A DNA stretch of 64,000 bases from Erodium maritimum (lineage: Eukaryota > Streptophyta > Magnoliopsida > Geraniales > Geraniaceae). The DNA lies in contig OY997589.1 in assembly GCA_963921825.1 (NCBI GenBank), forward strand, positions 50,400,546 through 50,464,545, written 5' to 3'. Positions 24,501-36,710 of this stretch are shown here, piece after piece (positions within the stretch are counted from its first letter, which is position 1; every line of letters begins with the position of its first letter). The position numbers and the translations under genes are program-made. Below the pieces are notes generated by a model. That model searched no databases and was not told where the DNA came from. It was given only the letters and a program-made list of their open reading frames with translations.

Positions 24501-25656
24501 TTGAAACACTAACATTAGGCTACATCAAAAGGACAAGAGGTCTATGGCATCATAGTTTGTTTAGAGCATACCTGAATGTAAAGCTTCTTCCAGGCACTTT
24601 CCCGTAACTTCTTTGTAGGCGGCAATAGGCCCCATCGCAGGGAGTATCTGCACAAAGGTGAAACCACTTACGAATATAACTATACAAACACATCAATGAA
24701 CATAAAACAAACAAGCCTAAGCAACCACAATTTAATTCCAAAACTTGAATCATTAACCCACGTTCCATTCATGAGATAAAATTAATAAACGTCAAAGTCA
24801 CAAGTTGAAGCCATTTGGCATACCCAACAATGAAATGCAAAAACGTAGATATGGAAGTAACCAATAAAAAACTACTGTTGATTTTTTTTTTCCTTGCAAG
24901 TGAATTGATTAGCAATTTGATAAGCTGAAGAATTGAGGACTACATATTTAAACATGGACTTTGGCATGTGATGAAATGGGAAATCCAAAAATATAGTTCC
25001 ACTAACTGGCTGTGCATGTTAAAAAGGATTGACTAATAAAAGTATGTTTTTTCAAATTGTAGCAACTCAATGAAGAACCGGGAGAGAAATATTATACTCA
25101 CAATCTGCGCCATAAGGATTCATCAGAAGCTGCATAATTGAGGAAAGTGCAAACCAGAGAGCAAGAAACAAGATCCTGCAAGATATCATTAGATTTACAA
25201 CAATAATTTGATTTTAAGGCAGAAAGTGACAGCATCAAATAGGAAGTGCACCTCGGAAGAGAGAAATTTGAGGATGTGAAGGAAAAGCTCAGGAGGAATT
25301 GTGCTAAAAATCCCGCTCTGAATCCTCCTGGGACCGCTCTTGTTGAAACTGGGGGCTAGGGAATTTTTCCTCGTTGCCAATTTCTCAGAGTTCTGGTCAC
25401 TGCGAAGTCTCTTGGCCGGAGGCTCTTCCTGAAGATATGAACAAATAAAAAACCCTAACCGACTATTCAGGCATTAATCTGGGCACTACAGGATCTTCTA
25501 TAAATAAATAACCTAACAGGCAATTCTGCCAACAATCTCGATAAGAAGAGAAATTGAAATAATATTTTTTATGAAAACCTGATCGGAAGTTTCAGCTAAG
25601 ACTTCAGATTCGAGAAAACGAGCCAAATTCTCATCTTCGTCGTCGGAAGCAGTCAT
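21599..25656 (-). CDS. SKIP31: SKIP31-like F-box protein
   Basis: Presumed substrate-recognition subunit of an SCF (SKP1-cullin-F-box) E3 ubiquitin ligase; the target is unknown. Nine exons in transcript order: 25579-25656, 25252-25428, 25102-25175, 24572-24647, 24183-24293, 23832-24006, 23604-23722, 21745-21802 and 21599-21669. All junctions are GT-AG and the joined frame is 939 bp (312 aa), close to the roughly 316 aa of Arabidopsis SKIP31. The protein has an acidic start ([20 protein letters not shown]), an F-box across exons 2-4 ([20 protein letters not shown], then SLWRRLYSLRWG), the block [14 protein letters not shown], and a Cys/His-rich C-terminal region ([36 protein letters not shown]) ending EAALRFC. 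The last big intron (21803-23603) carries a SINE-like insertion. The gene looks intact. Confidence 0.94.
22455..22612 (+). mobile_element. Possible tRNA-derived SINE in an F-box gene intron
   Basis: A good RNA polymerase III box B, GGTTCAAATCC, lies at 22506-22516. About 45 bp upstream is a poor box A-like stretch (GGTTAGGTCAAGCAAG). The unit ends in an A-rich tail ATTAAAAAAT. The flanks AGTTTCATT (22446-22454) and AGTTTAATT (22613-22621) match at 8 of 9 positions and could be the target duplication. A length of about 158 bp suits plant SINEs. It is antisense to the host gene. The box A is weak, so this is moderate evidence. Confidence 0.5.
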
Positions 25657-27719
25657 TTTTTGCTATCACCGGCAGCGGAGAAAAAGAGCAGAGCCGGAGG
25701 CCTTTCACAAAAACACCGAACCAGAACAAGAGGAAGAAGAAGCGACCAACAACGAACAAGGATGCGATACTCAACGTACATCCGGGCCGGCCCACTTCTG
25801 AGTCTCGATTTTTCTGTCCGTATCCGTATCCTCCCAAATTTTGTACGACAGTAATTAAATGAGTTAAATATATTTTTTTATATCTTTTTGTTGTCTACAA
25901 TTTTTTTTAATATACGATATAAATTTTATTAGTATGAAAATAAAAAGATTAAGTAGATAGGGCAATAATAAAAGGGAGATAACAAGATAAGATACAGTTT
26001 CGATGACGTCTGAAAAACTGATCCTATGAAAAGATATTCGGTAATACCAAGAAATGAGATAGGGGTGATTCGTTATTCGTATTATGGTTGACACAGTGAA
26101 TCAAAATATCTTCCCTCGTCTCGTCTTGAACAGAAATGTTGTGTCATAACAGTCGTCCAAGGAGTACACCAGAAAAAGAAGGAGATTGGGGAACATAAGG
26201 TGTTTGTTCCGTAAAAATCGGGGTGTAACTCCTTTGGTACACCTCAAGGTGCCATAGGGGGCTCATGTTGCCATTTCCATCTGGAAATGGACTCAAGACC
26301 TCATGTCCTAGTGAGAGACATGTAGCCGTAAAGCCCATCCGATTGTTCATCATGATTGCTTTCGTGTACACGATTATCTCGGCTATCCATGAGGCGCCAG
26401 GGATTTCCTCCCTGATGAACACCTCTTGGATGACGCATTCTAGGACGTGTATCCACAATGATGCGGATTCTGAGCAACATTGCCCTCACCCGCGGTGTTC
26501 GTCGGTTTCTTTGCGCCTTATGTTCGCTACTGATCAGTTCCTCAAACGCTAGCTCCTGCTGATGGATTGGTCTCCAAGGGTAGAGTCTCATAGGGTGGAG
26601 GCCCAATCATGCACGGGAGAGGCAGGTGTGGTGAATCCCTCTAATCGGGTCTGGTTGTCCCTCATGGATTCCAAATGGTGCACGAGGTAGATTCGAGACC
26701 TGGTTCCTCTCCGATAGGGGTGCATTGGTGGTGGAAAAGTGAAGTGTGATCGACCGGCTATGCGAGTTCTATTCTGTAGCGGTGCTAGTGGGCCACCATT
26801 GAAGAACGTGGCCATTGTCTTCCTCGTTATGGTGTCTCTAGATCGACGTCAACGCATAGGGTGTCGTCATAGGTAGGAGGTTCCACGTCGGAGGATAGAT
26901 CATCCAAGTGGGAAGGGCGGCGGTGGGAGGCAAGGACGGGGATGTCTCCTGTTGGGTAGACCCACAGTCCCAAATGCATCGGACTGGCCGTGAGGGGCGA
27001 CGAAGGTTCAGGCGAAGAGCGACATGGGTTAGTGGTCGGGGTGGCGGCAAAGACATGATGAGAGAATGGTGGTGGTTGCTGGAGGCGGAAATGGTTACGA
27101 GGGAGAAAAATATTTGGAAACCATAAGGCCAATAGCGAATTTGTCACACTTACATTGGTCCGCGGATATTAAAGTCCCACATGTTTGAAAATGAATGAAT
27201 TTTTTCATATCCTTATTTCCATCTGAAATCCTTTTTTTCGATTTTGGTTAAAAAAAAGTAACAAAATATTGTAAAATGACTATTTTACTCTTTTGTATTT
27301 CAAATTAAAATTTTCATACGGGTAGAAAGACTATTTTACTCTTTTTTTCATAATTAATTTCTTAGTAATTCATTAATTTTATGAATAATTAATAAATGAT
27401 ATGAAATTATTTTTCTTAAAATTTTAATTAACTTAAAAAAAATTAAAAAATCATTGTTTAATTACTTTTCTTTTATTTTTATCATTTTTTCAATCTTAAT
27501 TCTTTTAGATCTGGATTTTTATTTTTTACTTTATGGTTTTTTTATAATTTGTAGTTGTTATTCAAAAAAAGTTAATTATTTTTATAGAATTTTAGTTTTT
27601 AGTACTTTTACATTACTAATATATTTGCAGTCTTTTATTAAAGCTGTAATTTTGATTTATTTTCTGCAAAAAGAAGTGGATGAAATCGAGTTGAGGCTTT
27701 TTGTCTTCTTAACCTGAAA
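25657..27719. other. Intergenic sequence with an unrecognised GC-richer block
   Basis: 25657-25860 should hold the F-box gene promoter and 5' UTR. From about 26140 to 27150 the composition is richer in GC and the minus strand has several medium ORFs: 26827-27147 (106 codons, Pro/Ser-rich), 26588-26815, and 26144-26458, which reads WIHVLECVIQEVFIREEIPG and IAEIIVYTKAIMMNNRMG. They could be parts of one broken gene or retroelement on the minus strand, but I do not recognise a family. 27150-27719 is AT-rich with nothing visible. Confidence 0.4.
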
Positions 27720-28195
27720 TGTGAAGAACGCCTCGGTAAAAAGATTTAATTTATTTAATTTTGTTCGATCGGAACGTCGAGGTTTAAAGTTGGGTCGGTT
27801 TTTGGTAACGTCGTGGTGGGAAAACGGATCGAAGTTGAGAGCTTTTGCAAAAAAAAAAGAAAAAAAAAGAGAAAGGGTTGAACCGGGTGGACCCGACCCG
27901 ACCTGCAGACCCGACCAAGCCAAGCCCGCCCCGCCCCTCTTCCCTTAGGCCGCGAGGCCTGTTCGTGCGCAGAGGCCCATTTGTGCAGCCCAGGCCCGGC
28001 TATATAAGCCTCAAATTTTAGGGTTCAGCTCATAACCCTCTTCTCTCGCGCAGCCGACCCTCACCCTTCTCTCTGCTTTCTCTCACTTCGCCGTCTCTTC
28101 CCCTCACGCCGCCATCACCGTCGCGCCTCTTCTCCCTCCGTTCCTCTCGCCGTCTCTCCCTCCGTCGTCTCTCCCTCCTCCCCCAACGCCGAGTC

Positions 28196-29883
28196 TGTTG
28201 GGTCTCGAGGTAGGGTTGGAGATGAACCAACTCGCAGCGGAAAATCAATGAAAACCAAGAGACGATTAAAACCATGAAACAACTAACAAAGAATGGATTC
28301 ACAAGAGAAAAATTCAGCACTAGTTCTTACCAAAACAAGAACACCGGTTAACGAATGATTGGCTTGAGTCTCCAAGACGCCTACGTATCCACATGGGAAT
28401 CAAAGCCACGTAGTTCTTCTCTTTGAGGACTCAAGAACACAAAAAAGGAGGTGGAAACTAGCCAAACCCGAAATGGCCATGGAAGAGGGAGAGAAAATGT
28501 GTTTCCTATTCTTGTCTTGTGTTTGTTATGTTGAAAAAAGATGACTTAAACATAACAAAACCCATACTTGTCCAACTAAAGGCATGGGACAAGTATGGTG
28601 TCAAGTAAGGTGTAAATAGGACAAAGTATGGCAAGACAAGATTGGGTTAGGTGGTGAATCACCAACACCTTAATCCTTGTCTTGCTTACTTAGTACTAGT
28701 TAATCAAGACTTGATTAATTAGTTCTATGGGCCTTGGTTGCATGGGCCTTTCATGGGCCTCTTGGAACATGGCCCGTGGCCATTTCTAACGAGGTCCCGT
28801 GATTCGCTCATCGCCTCCAAGCCTTCCATACCGGAAATGTCCAACATTATCCGACGCGATCAATCCCAAGACTCCAAGCCTTGTCTCGATCCGTAAAGTC
28901 CTATTCACGTACGGGCACATGACCCAAAACCCAGTTTTGGTCATGTCCCGAGACAACTCCCTTTTGGCCATTCTCCATAAATGTGTCAATGAGTTTCATC
29001 CTCCGGTGTGACCCTTAGGTTTATGCATGTCAATAGATCAACGTAAAATCCCATTTTACTTGATCCTATTTAAGTGGCAACTAACGAGACTTTAGTATTG
29101 CCTGACACTACATAACGAATCGACCCTGTCGATTCTAACCTTTCCGTCGTCCCTGTCATTATCCTTTTATCTCTGATATCATGATTGAGATAAGGCATAG
29201 AGCCGTCATCCTTATTATTCTCAATCACCGTTCCTTGATATGTGAGATGACTGAAGATATGATACCCAGTATCATGTGCATGGCCATGCTATTCTTCCAG
29301 TCACTCTCGATCAAGTGGCCGAGAACCGATATCTTTCCCATACCTTAGTATGAGGGATAAATCCCTTAGCCGTCTTTCGTGTCACTCATGTAGCCCGTCC
29401 CCAAGCCAATCATGGCCGTTATGGAAGCCCTGTTACGGACAACGTTAGGCTCAGGTCAAACTCAGTTGTTGACTACATAGCGATCACAAAGACTCCTTGG
29501 TCTAAGGATACATGACAAGCTACAACACTGAATATGTTCATGACTTAATCTATGGCACATATTCAGGGCGGGTCGTCCAATATCATGTCCCACATGATAT
29601 CTATGATCAGACTCCGGAATCCCATTCCAATGACTAACAGAACGTAAGCCATAAAGAGCCATCTTTCATACTAGTCGCTTCTAGTGAAGCTTTGTTGACT
29701 AGGGACCCATCGAGTGTGATCTATCTCGATCTATGGTTCTATTCGCATGGTGGGCATAGATCAGAGCACACATCGATATATTACTCCAACACATAAGTAA
29801 TATAAAGCCGCTTTAATTTTATTGCTAACGATGATATATACATTTGGACATTTAGGATTGAACTACGGGCACTAAGACTAACA
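28196..29883 (-). mobile_element. Solo LTR, family A (copia), 1688 bp, nested
   Basis: It begins TGTTGGGTCTCGAGG and ends CTAAGACTAACA, bounded by the perfect 5-bp duplication GAGTC (28191-28195 and 29884-29888). The length equals that of the other two complete family A LTRs. There is no internal region, so it is a solo LTR. It sits inside the family C solo LTR, so it is younger than that one. Orientation follows the copy at 46098-47785. Short ORFs on both strands recur in every copy but look incidental. Confidence 0.95.
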
Positions 29884-31399
29884 GAGTCACTGTCTCTCTC
29901 CGCCACTCCTACCCCATGCTCTTCTGGTTTCGCCGGCGAGGGAGGAGAGCCTCAACCCGCAACCTCCCGCGCTCGTTTCCGACAACCACAACCCACCTCC
30001 GACCTTGTCAAGCCGTACCTTCCTCGTACCACTCCGGAACCTTCGAGTCGTCGTCGCTCTCGCCAGATCTGAGACGGGAACCAGCCACGCCGTCCAGATC
30101 GTAGGCGAGAGAGAGTCCGCCGTGCTCCGCCGCTCCCACGACTGCAACCTCGACCCTCCCGTCGTTCTTTTCCCTACGGTGAGGCCTCGGCCGGCGACGT
30201 CCTTGTCGGTAGCCGGTCGGTTTGAAAACCGAGCCTCTTCCTCCTTTTTCTTTTCTTTTCCCGAGTTTTTGGATCTGGACCTTTCTTTGGAAAAAAATTA
30301 ATTAAGGAAATTAAAAGGAAAAGAAAGAAATCAGAATTAAATAAAAAAGGGTTTAAATTCAGATTTGAATTAAGACGGATTTTGGACTGTTAACGAACTT
30401 GGAACTTTGGACCGTCGAACAAATCCGAGGAACGTGGGGACTTTGTTATACCGGGTTGTTGAAACGGACTTATAACGAATTATAAGCGGGAACGTTGAAT
30501 CGGACACCTTGGGAACTGTGCCTCAAAAACCTTGCCTCGAAACCCGTGCATTAGGAACTGTGCCTCGGGATCTGCGCACCGTTAACTATGCCTCGAGAAA
30601 CGTGCACCGGGTTCTGTGCTCGGGGCTCGGGTGCTGGAACCCGATTCGTCATATAATCCCGCTTTTGGCTCGTTCGAGTTTAAAAGGCAACTTGTTGGTT
30701 TTAACGTGGACCGTACGTAACTTTTAATTTAACGTTAGAACCGTTATCAATTGTGACTTTCCGTGTTAATTTAGAGTCCGGCTTCGATCAGAGAGAAGAC
30801 CGGAGGTAGCGAGCCAGGACGTCAGCAGCTAGGAGACGTAGCTGTCGGTTCGTCTGGAGGTAGGGAAAGTAGCGAATACTGGTTTAATTGCGGAAAGTTA
30901 CTAGTATGCATGCTAGGTAATAATAAAACTGGAACGAACGTTTATATGATATAAATAACCGGACGAGTCTTAGTAACATGTAGGATGTGATTCACTAGTG
31001 TTAGCCGCTCTCAATATTCTAGGAAATTGTCGTGCTGGTAGAATGGTCATGTCGAGCCGTAGGTTGTGTGCTGATTGAATTGCCTGATATTGTTTGAGAT
31101 GCGTGTTGTGTGACCTAGTGTCGATAAGTTTAAGAGTCAAGAACTAGCATATTCGGTGTAATATGTTGTTGCTATGTGGGGGCAAGTGTGCCGTGTTTGA
31201 TGAATGGTGAATCCTTGATTGTGATATGGTCGAGTGAGTGATAGACCGACGTGTTGTGTAGTTGTGGTAAGATTGTTGGGCCTGTGAGCCGTGTTTGATC
31301 TGTGGCATTGCGATGTATGATATTATCTTGATGTGTGATCCAAGAGAGTGTTTCCGGTACGATGCCTACATCGAGGGGGTGTGCTGGTGTAGGACATCT

Positions 31400-31620
31400 A
31401 GGCCGATGTCGTGATTGGGCCTACGGGTCGTATTGGGCCGACGGGTCATGTCATATCATACTGCATTGGGCCGACGGGTCGGAGTCGACGGGTCATACCA
31501 TATTGCATTGGGCCGACGGGTCGGAGCCGACGGGCCATACCATATCAGATTGGGCCTACTGGTCATGTTGGGCCTACGGGTCGCGATTGGGCCTACGGGT
31601 CGTGTTCTACCCCGATGATC
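31400..31620. repeat. Minisatellite inside LTR C
   Basis: About eight copies of GGGCC(T/G)AC(G/T)GGTC with spacers of 5-35 bp make up this array. It occupies a place in LTR C comparable to the array of family B, though the unit is different. Confidence 0.75.
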
Positions 31621-32283
31621 TATGATCCTTTAGAGACATTTCCGGGTCCCCCCCCCGATGAGATGCGTTCTTAGAGAACGTTTCTGGTCGCCCCGACGCA
31701 TGTGTCTCCCCTGGATCGAGGGGTTGTCCGAGATGATGCGGTGATTTTCCGATATGTTATGATGGAATAGGGGACTGCGGTACGGGACGTGTGCTGGTTG
31801 CTTTTGTGTGTGATATCTATGATGTTTAGTTAATGTTTTATTGGTTGTGAACGTGGTGGCTTGAGTGTGTTGTAAGTTTGGTTGTGAACCCCGGATTGAC
31901 AGTTAGTTATGTTGTACTAGTATGCCCTAATTGGACGGTTAATCGTGGTGGTGAGCCGATGTTCATTACCTTAACTACTTTCTCTACTGGGCGAAAGCTC
32001 ACCCCTTACATTGTTGATTTTCAGGTGTTGAGCGGGATTTGTGCTAGCAGGACACAGCTGAGCTTGGGAGCTGGCGAGGGTCCTAGGCTAGTAGGTCTAG
32101 AGACGTGCAGTTGTGTTTGAACTAAACTTTGTGTTTCGATTTTATGAGTTGTTGAATTTTCCGTTCGAATTATTATTATTATTATAAGTTGAGTTTTACT
32201 TCTTTTAATTATTCTTTCACTTAATTAGTTTAAGTTCAAGTTCACGTCTCGAGTCCGGTCAAAACCGGATTTGGGGCGTGACA

Positions 32284-33175
32284 TGAACCAAGTCGTCAGC
32301 AAGTTCAAACGGATCTAGACGAAGAACTCTAGCCAGTTCTGGGTCTTCTCGGTCATCTTTCGGAATGAATCCAATTTCGACCACTCCTTCTATAGATCCT
32401 TACAGAACTCTCTCAAAAAATGCATCAACTAGTTGAAAAATAGTAGAAATCCAAACAAAAACTAAGAACAAAAATTCTCTCATTAGTTACCTCGTTAAAC
32501 TAAACAAAATCAAATTAATTGCCCAAAACTCCAACTACAACATAGTCAAAATAAATATAATCCAACAAAGATGAAATCCAAACAGAATCCAACAAAGACA
32601 AAATTTGATCAGCGAACCAAGCCTTGGCTCTCGCCTCACCAAAAATCCATCTATTCTCTAGCGAGCTCTGATGCGTCGTAGATCCATAAAGGAGAATTGA
32701 AACTCTTCATCTATTAAACCTCCTTCACCGAGCAGCTTTCGATATTGTTAAAGAAGAGAAAAACCTCGCCCCGACAGATCGAAGGGAGATCTGAAATCGA
32801 AGGAAGGAGGCGAAGTCCAGAGAAGCACGACATGGTAACGTTACCTGTAAAGATCTGACCGTCGTCGTTGGGATGAAACAAATTTGAGTAAGCAGAAGAA
32901 AGACAACTACGATAAGGTAGTCTATAAGTCACCTTCTCCGGCGTGGTGATGCTTCCTCCGACAATGGATGAAGAAGCTGAACGTGCCACGCCATCGTGGT
33001 CTTGTCACTGCCTGTGCCACGCCGTCGTTGTCTCGCCGCTACCCGTGTCATGCCATCGTCACTAAAAATGTCTCTGGTACAGAGAATGATGTGTGAAGAC
33101 TGAAGGTGATATGAGCAATGCGAGGTTGTGGGTAGGATATGAGTTGTATTAGACTAAATAGAAACAATAAAGTTA
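32284..33175. other. Unassigned sequence right of LTR C
   Basis: A GC-richer part around 32600-33060 contains two copies of a (C/G)CCGTGCCACGCC(A/G)TCGT-like phrase. An ORF of 91 codons on the minus strand (32714-32989) is not recognised. It could be downstream of the LINE remnant or unrelated. No clear gene is present. Confidence 0.35.
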
Positions 33176-34125
33176 TTTTTTTATAAGCTCGATTTTTGTT
33201 ATTAAATATGACCAATTCCAAGAAGGAAAAGGACAAGGAAAACAACGATAACAAAGGAGCTCGGAAAATGAGTAGGGACCAAATCCCGAAAACAAAAAGA
33301 CAAACAGAAAACTAAGGAAAGATCTCTAAACCAAATCAGACGTCTCACTAAGACGAACGAACAATGCCTCATGGTGAACATGTGGTTCCTCCGGTCTCAA
33401 AAAGACTAAGTAACCTGTGCCACTTCACTCCGAGAGTAGATCGACCCTGAGCATTCCCCCGGATGAGCACTCGTTGGACCGCGGTGTGAAGAAGCGAAAC
33501 CTGAAAGGCACAAACCAACCCAAAGATCCTTTGAACACAACCATATGACATCATCTCTGGCCTCGGTCCCTCCTTGGCCAAATACACCAACTAGGCCTCA
33601 TGCACCACTCCTCAAAAGAGAGATCAGACCTTAGTGAATTTGACTACCACATAATAACATAAGGGTGATTCACTATCTTGTCGAAAACCACATCACCATT
33701 CTTCATAATATGATTAAACACAATGACATTCCTAAACAACCACAAATTCCACATAGTGATATAGCACACCCAAGCCCATTCTTTTCAAAAATGATGCGGC
33801 CCCACATTTTTCCACATCATCAACACGTCTGCAATAGATTTGGGCATAACCCACACCAAACCCCACCAATCAAAAACTTTACCCCAGATCCACCAAGAAA
33901 CATAATAATGGTTGAATAAATGATATATGGTCTCCACAAATGATTTGCAAAGAGGGAAAAACATCTGACTGATCGTAAAAAAATATAACCATAGGTTCTT
34001 CCTTCATAAACAAAGAATAGGCGGCAAAAACCGAAAAACCAGTTGCGGACTTCTTCCAAAAAAAAACGTCCTCCAAATCAAGAGCCAGAACACAGTTGTC
34101 CAAACAATCATAAAAAACATTCACC
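33176..34125 (-). mobile_element. 5'-truncated LINE (L1-like) 3' end with zf-RVT remnant
   Basis: On the minus strand, from 34124 leftwards, the translation reads DVFFWKKSATGFSVFAAYS, then after frame changes GKVFDWWGLVWVMPKSIADV and WVCYITMWNLWLFRNVIVF. This follows the plant LINE reverse-transcriptase zinc-binding domain and its C-terminal extension (DxxxWxxxxxGxFSVxxxY, WGxxWVxPKS, WxIWLxRN). The following U-rich 3' part is typical of LINE tails and ends near a short T run on the plus strand (about 33173-33182), the likely poly(A). Frameshifts and stops make it dead. It abuts the older family A fragment at 34126. Confidence 0.6.
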
Positions 34126-36304
34126 TCATCCTTAAGTGGTGAATCACCAACGCCTTAATCATTGTCTTGCATACTTAGTACTAATTAATCAAGACTTGAT
34201 TAATTAGCTCCATGGGCCTCATGGAACATGGCATGTGGCCATTCCCAACGAGTTCCCGTGACGCGCTCATCGCCTTCATCCCTTTCATACCGGTGTTGGG
34301 CCTCGAGGTAGGGTTGGAGATGAACCAACTCGCAGCGGAAAATCAATGAAAACCAAGAGACGATTAAAACCATGAAACAACCAACAAAGAATGGATTCAC
34401 AAGAGAAAAATTCAGCACTAGTTCTTACCAAAACAGGAACACCGGTTAACGAATGATTGGCTTGAGTCTCCAAGACGCCTACGTATCCACATGGGAATCA
34501 AAGCCACGTAGTTCTTCTCTTTGAGGACTCAAGAACACAAAAATGGAGGTGAAAACTAGCCAAACCCGAAATGGCCATGGAAGAGGGAGAGAAAATGTGT
34601 TTCCTATTCTTGTCTAGTGTTTGTTATGTTGAAAAAAGATGACTTAAACATAACAAAACCCATACTTGTCCAACTAAAGGCATGGGACAAGTATGGTGTC
34701 AAGTAAGGTGTAAATAGGACAAAGTATGGCAAGACAAGATTGGGTTAGGTGGTGAATCACCAACACCTTAATCCTTGTCTTGCTTACTTAGTACTAATTA
34801 ATCAAGACTTGATTAATTAGTTCCATGAGCCTTGGTTGCATGGGCCTTTCATGGGCCTCTTGGAACATGGCCCGTGGCCATTTCTAACGAGGTCCCGTGA
34901 TTCGCTCATCGCCTCCAAGCCTTCCATACCGGAAATGTCCAACATTATCCGACACGATCAATCCCAAGACTCCAAGCCTTGTCTCGATCCGTAAAGTCCT
35001 ATTCACGTACGGGCACATGACCCAAAACCCAGTTTTGGTCATGTCCCGAGACAACTCCCTTTTGGCCATTCTCCATAAATGTGTCAATGAGTTTCATCCT
35101 CCAGTGTGACCCTTAGGTTTATGCATGTCAATAGATCAACGTAAAATCCCATTTTACTTGATCCTATTTAAGTGGCAACTAACGAGACTTTAGTATTGCC
35201 TGACACTGCATAACGAATCGACCCTGTCGATTCTAACCTTTCCGTCATCCATGTCATTATCCTTTTATCTCCGATATCCTAGTTGAGATAAGGCATAGAG
35301 CCGTCATCCTTATTATTCTCAATCACCGTTCCTTGATATGTGAGATGACTGAAGATATGATACCCAGTATCATGTGCATGGCCATGCTATTCTTTCAGTC
35401 ACTCTCGATCAAGCGGCCAAGAACCGATATCTTTCCCATACCTCAGTATGAGGGATAAATCCCTTAGCCGCCTTTCGTGTCACTCATGTAGCCCGTCCCC
35501 AAGCCAATCCTAGCCGTTATGGAAGCCCTGTTACGGACAACGTTAGGCTCAGGTCAAACTCAGTTGTTGACTACATAGCGATCACAAAGACTCCTTGGTC
35601 TAAGGATACATGACAAGCTACGACACTGAATATGTTCATGACTTAATCTATGGCACATACTCAGGGCGGGTCGTCCAATATCATGTCCCACATGATATCT
35701 ATGATCAGACTCCGGAATCCCATTCCAATGACTAACAGAACGTAAGCCATAAAGAGCCATCTTTCATACTAGTCGCTTCTAGTGAAGCTTTGTTGACTAG
35801 GGACCCATCGAGTGTGATCTATCTCGATCTATGGTTCTATTCGCATGGTGGGCATATATCAGAGCACACATCGATATATTACTCCAACACATAAGTAATA
35901 TAAAGCCGCTTTAATTTTATTGCTAACGATGATATGTACATTTGGACATTTAGGATTGAACTACGGGCACTAAGACTAACAACCGGAAATGTCCAACATT
36001 ATCCGACGTGATCAATCCCAAGACTCCAAGCCTTGTCTTGATCTGTAAAGTCCTATTCACTCACTGGCACGTGACCCAAACCCAGTTTTGGTCATGTCCC
36101 GAGACAACTCCCTTTTGGCCATTATCCATAAATGTGTCAATGAGTTTCATCCTCCAGTGTGACCCTTAGGTTTATGCATGTCAATAGATCAACGTAAAAT
36201 CCCATTTTACTTGATCCTATATAAGTGGCAACTAACGAGACTTTAGTATTTCCTGACACTGCATAACGGATCGACCATGTCGATTCTAACCTTTTCTTCG
36301 TCCA
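34126..36304 (-). mobile_element. Older LTR family A fragment, split by a younger copy of itself
   Basis: 34126-34293 and 35982-36304 are the two halves of a partial, diverged family A LTR. Together they run from TTAAGTGGTGAATCACC to TCGATTCTAACC, equivalent to about the middle third of a complete LTR. Both outer ends are truncated. The halves are separated by the complete solo LTR at 34294-35981, and ACCGG is duplicated at the junction. Confidence 0.85.
34294..35981 (-). mobile_element. Solo LTR, family A (copia), 1688 bp, inserted into an older family member
   Basis: It starts TGTTGGGCCTCGAGG and ends CTAAGACTAACA, bounded by the perfect duplication ACCGG (34289-34293 and 35982-35986). It is very similar by eye to the copies at 28196 and 46098 and of identical length. 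There is no internal region. Same orientation as the host fragment. Confidence 0.95.
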
Positions 36305-36710
36305 TGGTAGATCTAGCTCGTTAGCTTGAAAAAGAGTAGAGAAAAGGTTAAAATATGATTTAGAATCCTAAAATCCGTGCACATACTGCTCAGCTCGCGG
36401 ACATCTTCATTTATGAAAATCTAGACGACTCTAACTCGACATTCGAGTTGACTTCCGACACACGCTCGAAAAGTACGGCCAATGTGAATCGCCGAGTCAA
36501 AGGTCAACGTGCATCGAACTTGTGCAACCTTTGCTCCATTTTGCTCCAAGTGTACTTAGTGTCTTCCATATCTTCACGTTTCCTATAATATACACAAAAA
36601 ACACAGATTACGTAATATAATTACAAGGAAGCGTGAACTAAAAATAAAAAAATGAAGAACCAAAAATATGAAAATACATGATGAAATGGTCTATTTAAAT
36701 AAAACAAAGG

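Larger units (their letters stand above)
27720..32283 (+). mobile_element. Solo LTR, family C (gypsy type, related to B), interrupted by a copia solo LTR
   Basis: It starts TGTGAAGAACGCC and ends GGGGCGTGACA, the same end motif as family B read on the opposite strand, so it is inserted the other way round. The flanks TGAAA (27715-27719) and TGAAC (32284-32288) match at 4 of 5 positions. After removing the 1688-bp insertion and its 5-bp duplication the length is 2871 bp. A TATATAAG promoter-like box lies at about 28000. A GGGCC(T/G)ACGGGTC minisatellite occurs at 31400-31620. Most of the sequence is too diverged from B to align easily, but the order of landmarks is shared. Confidence 0.75.
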
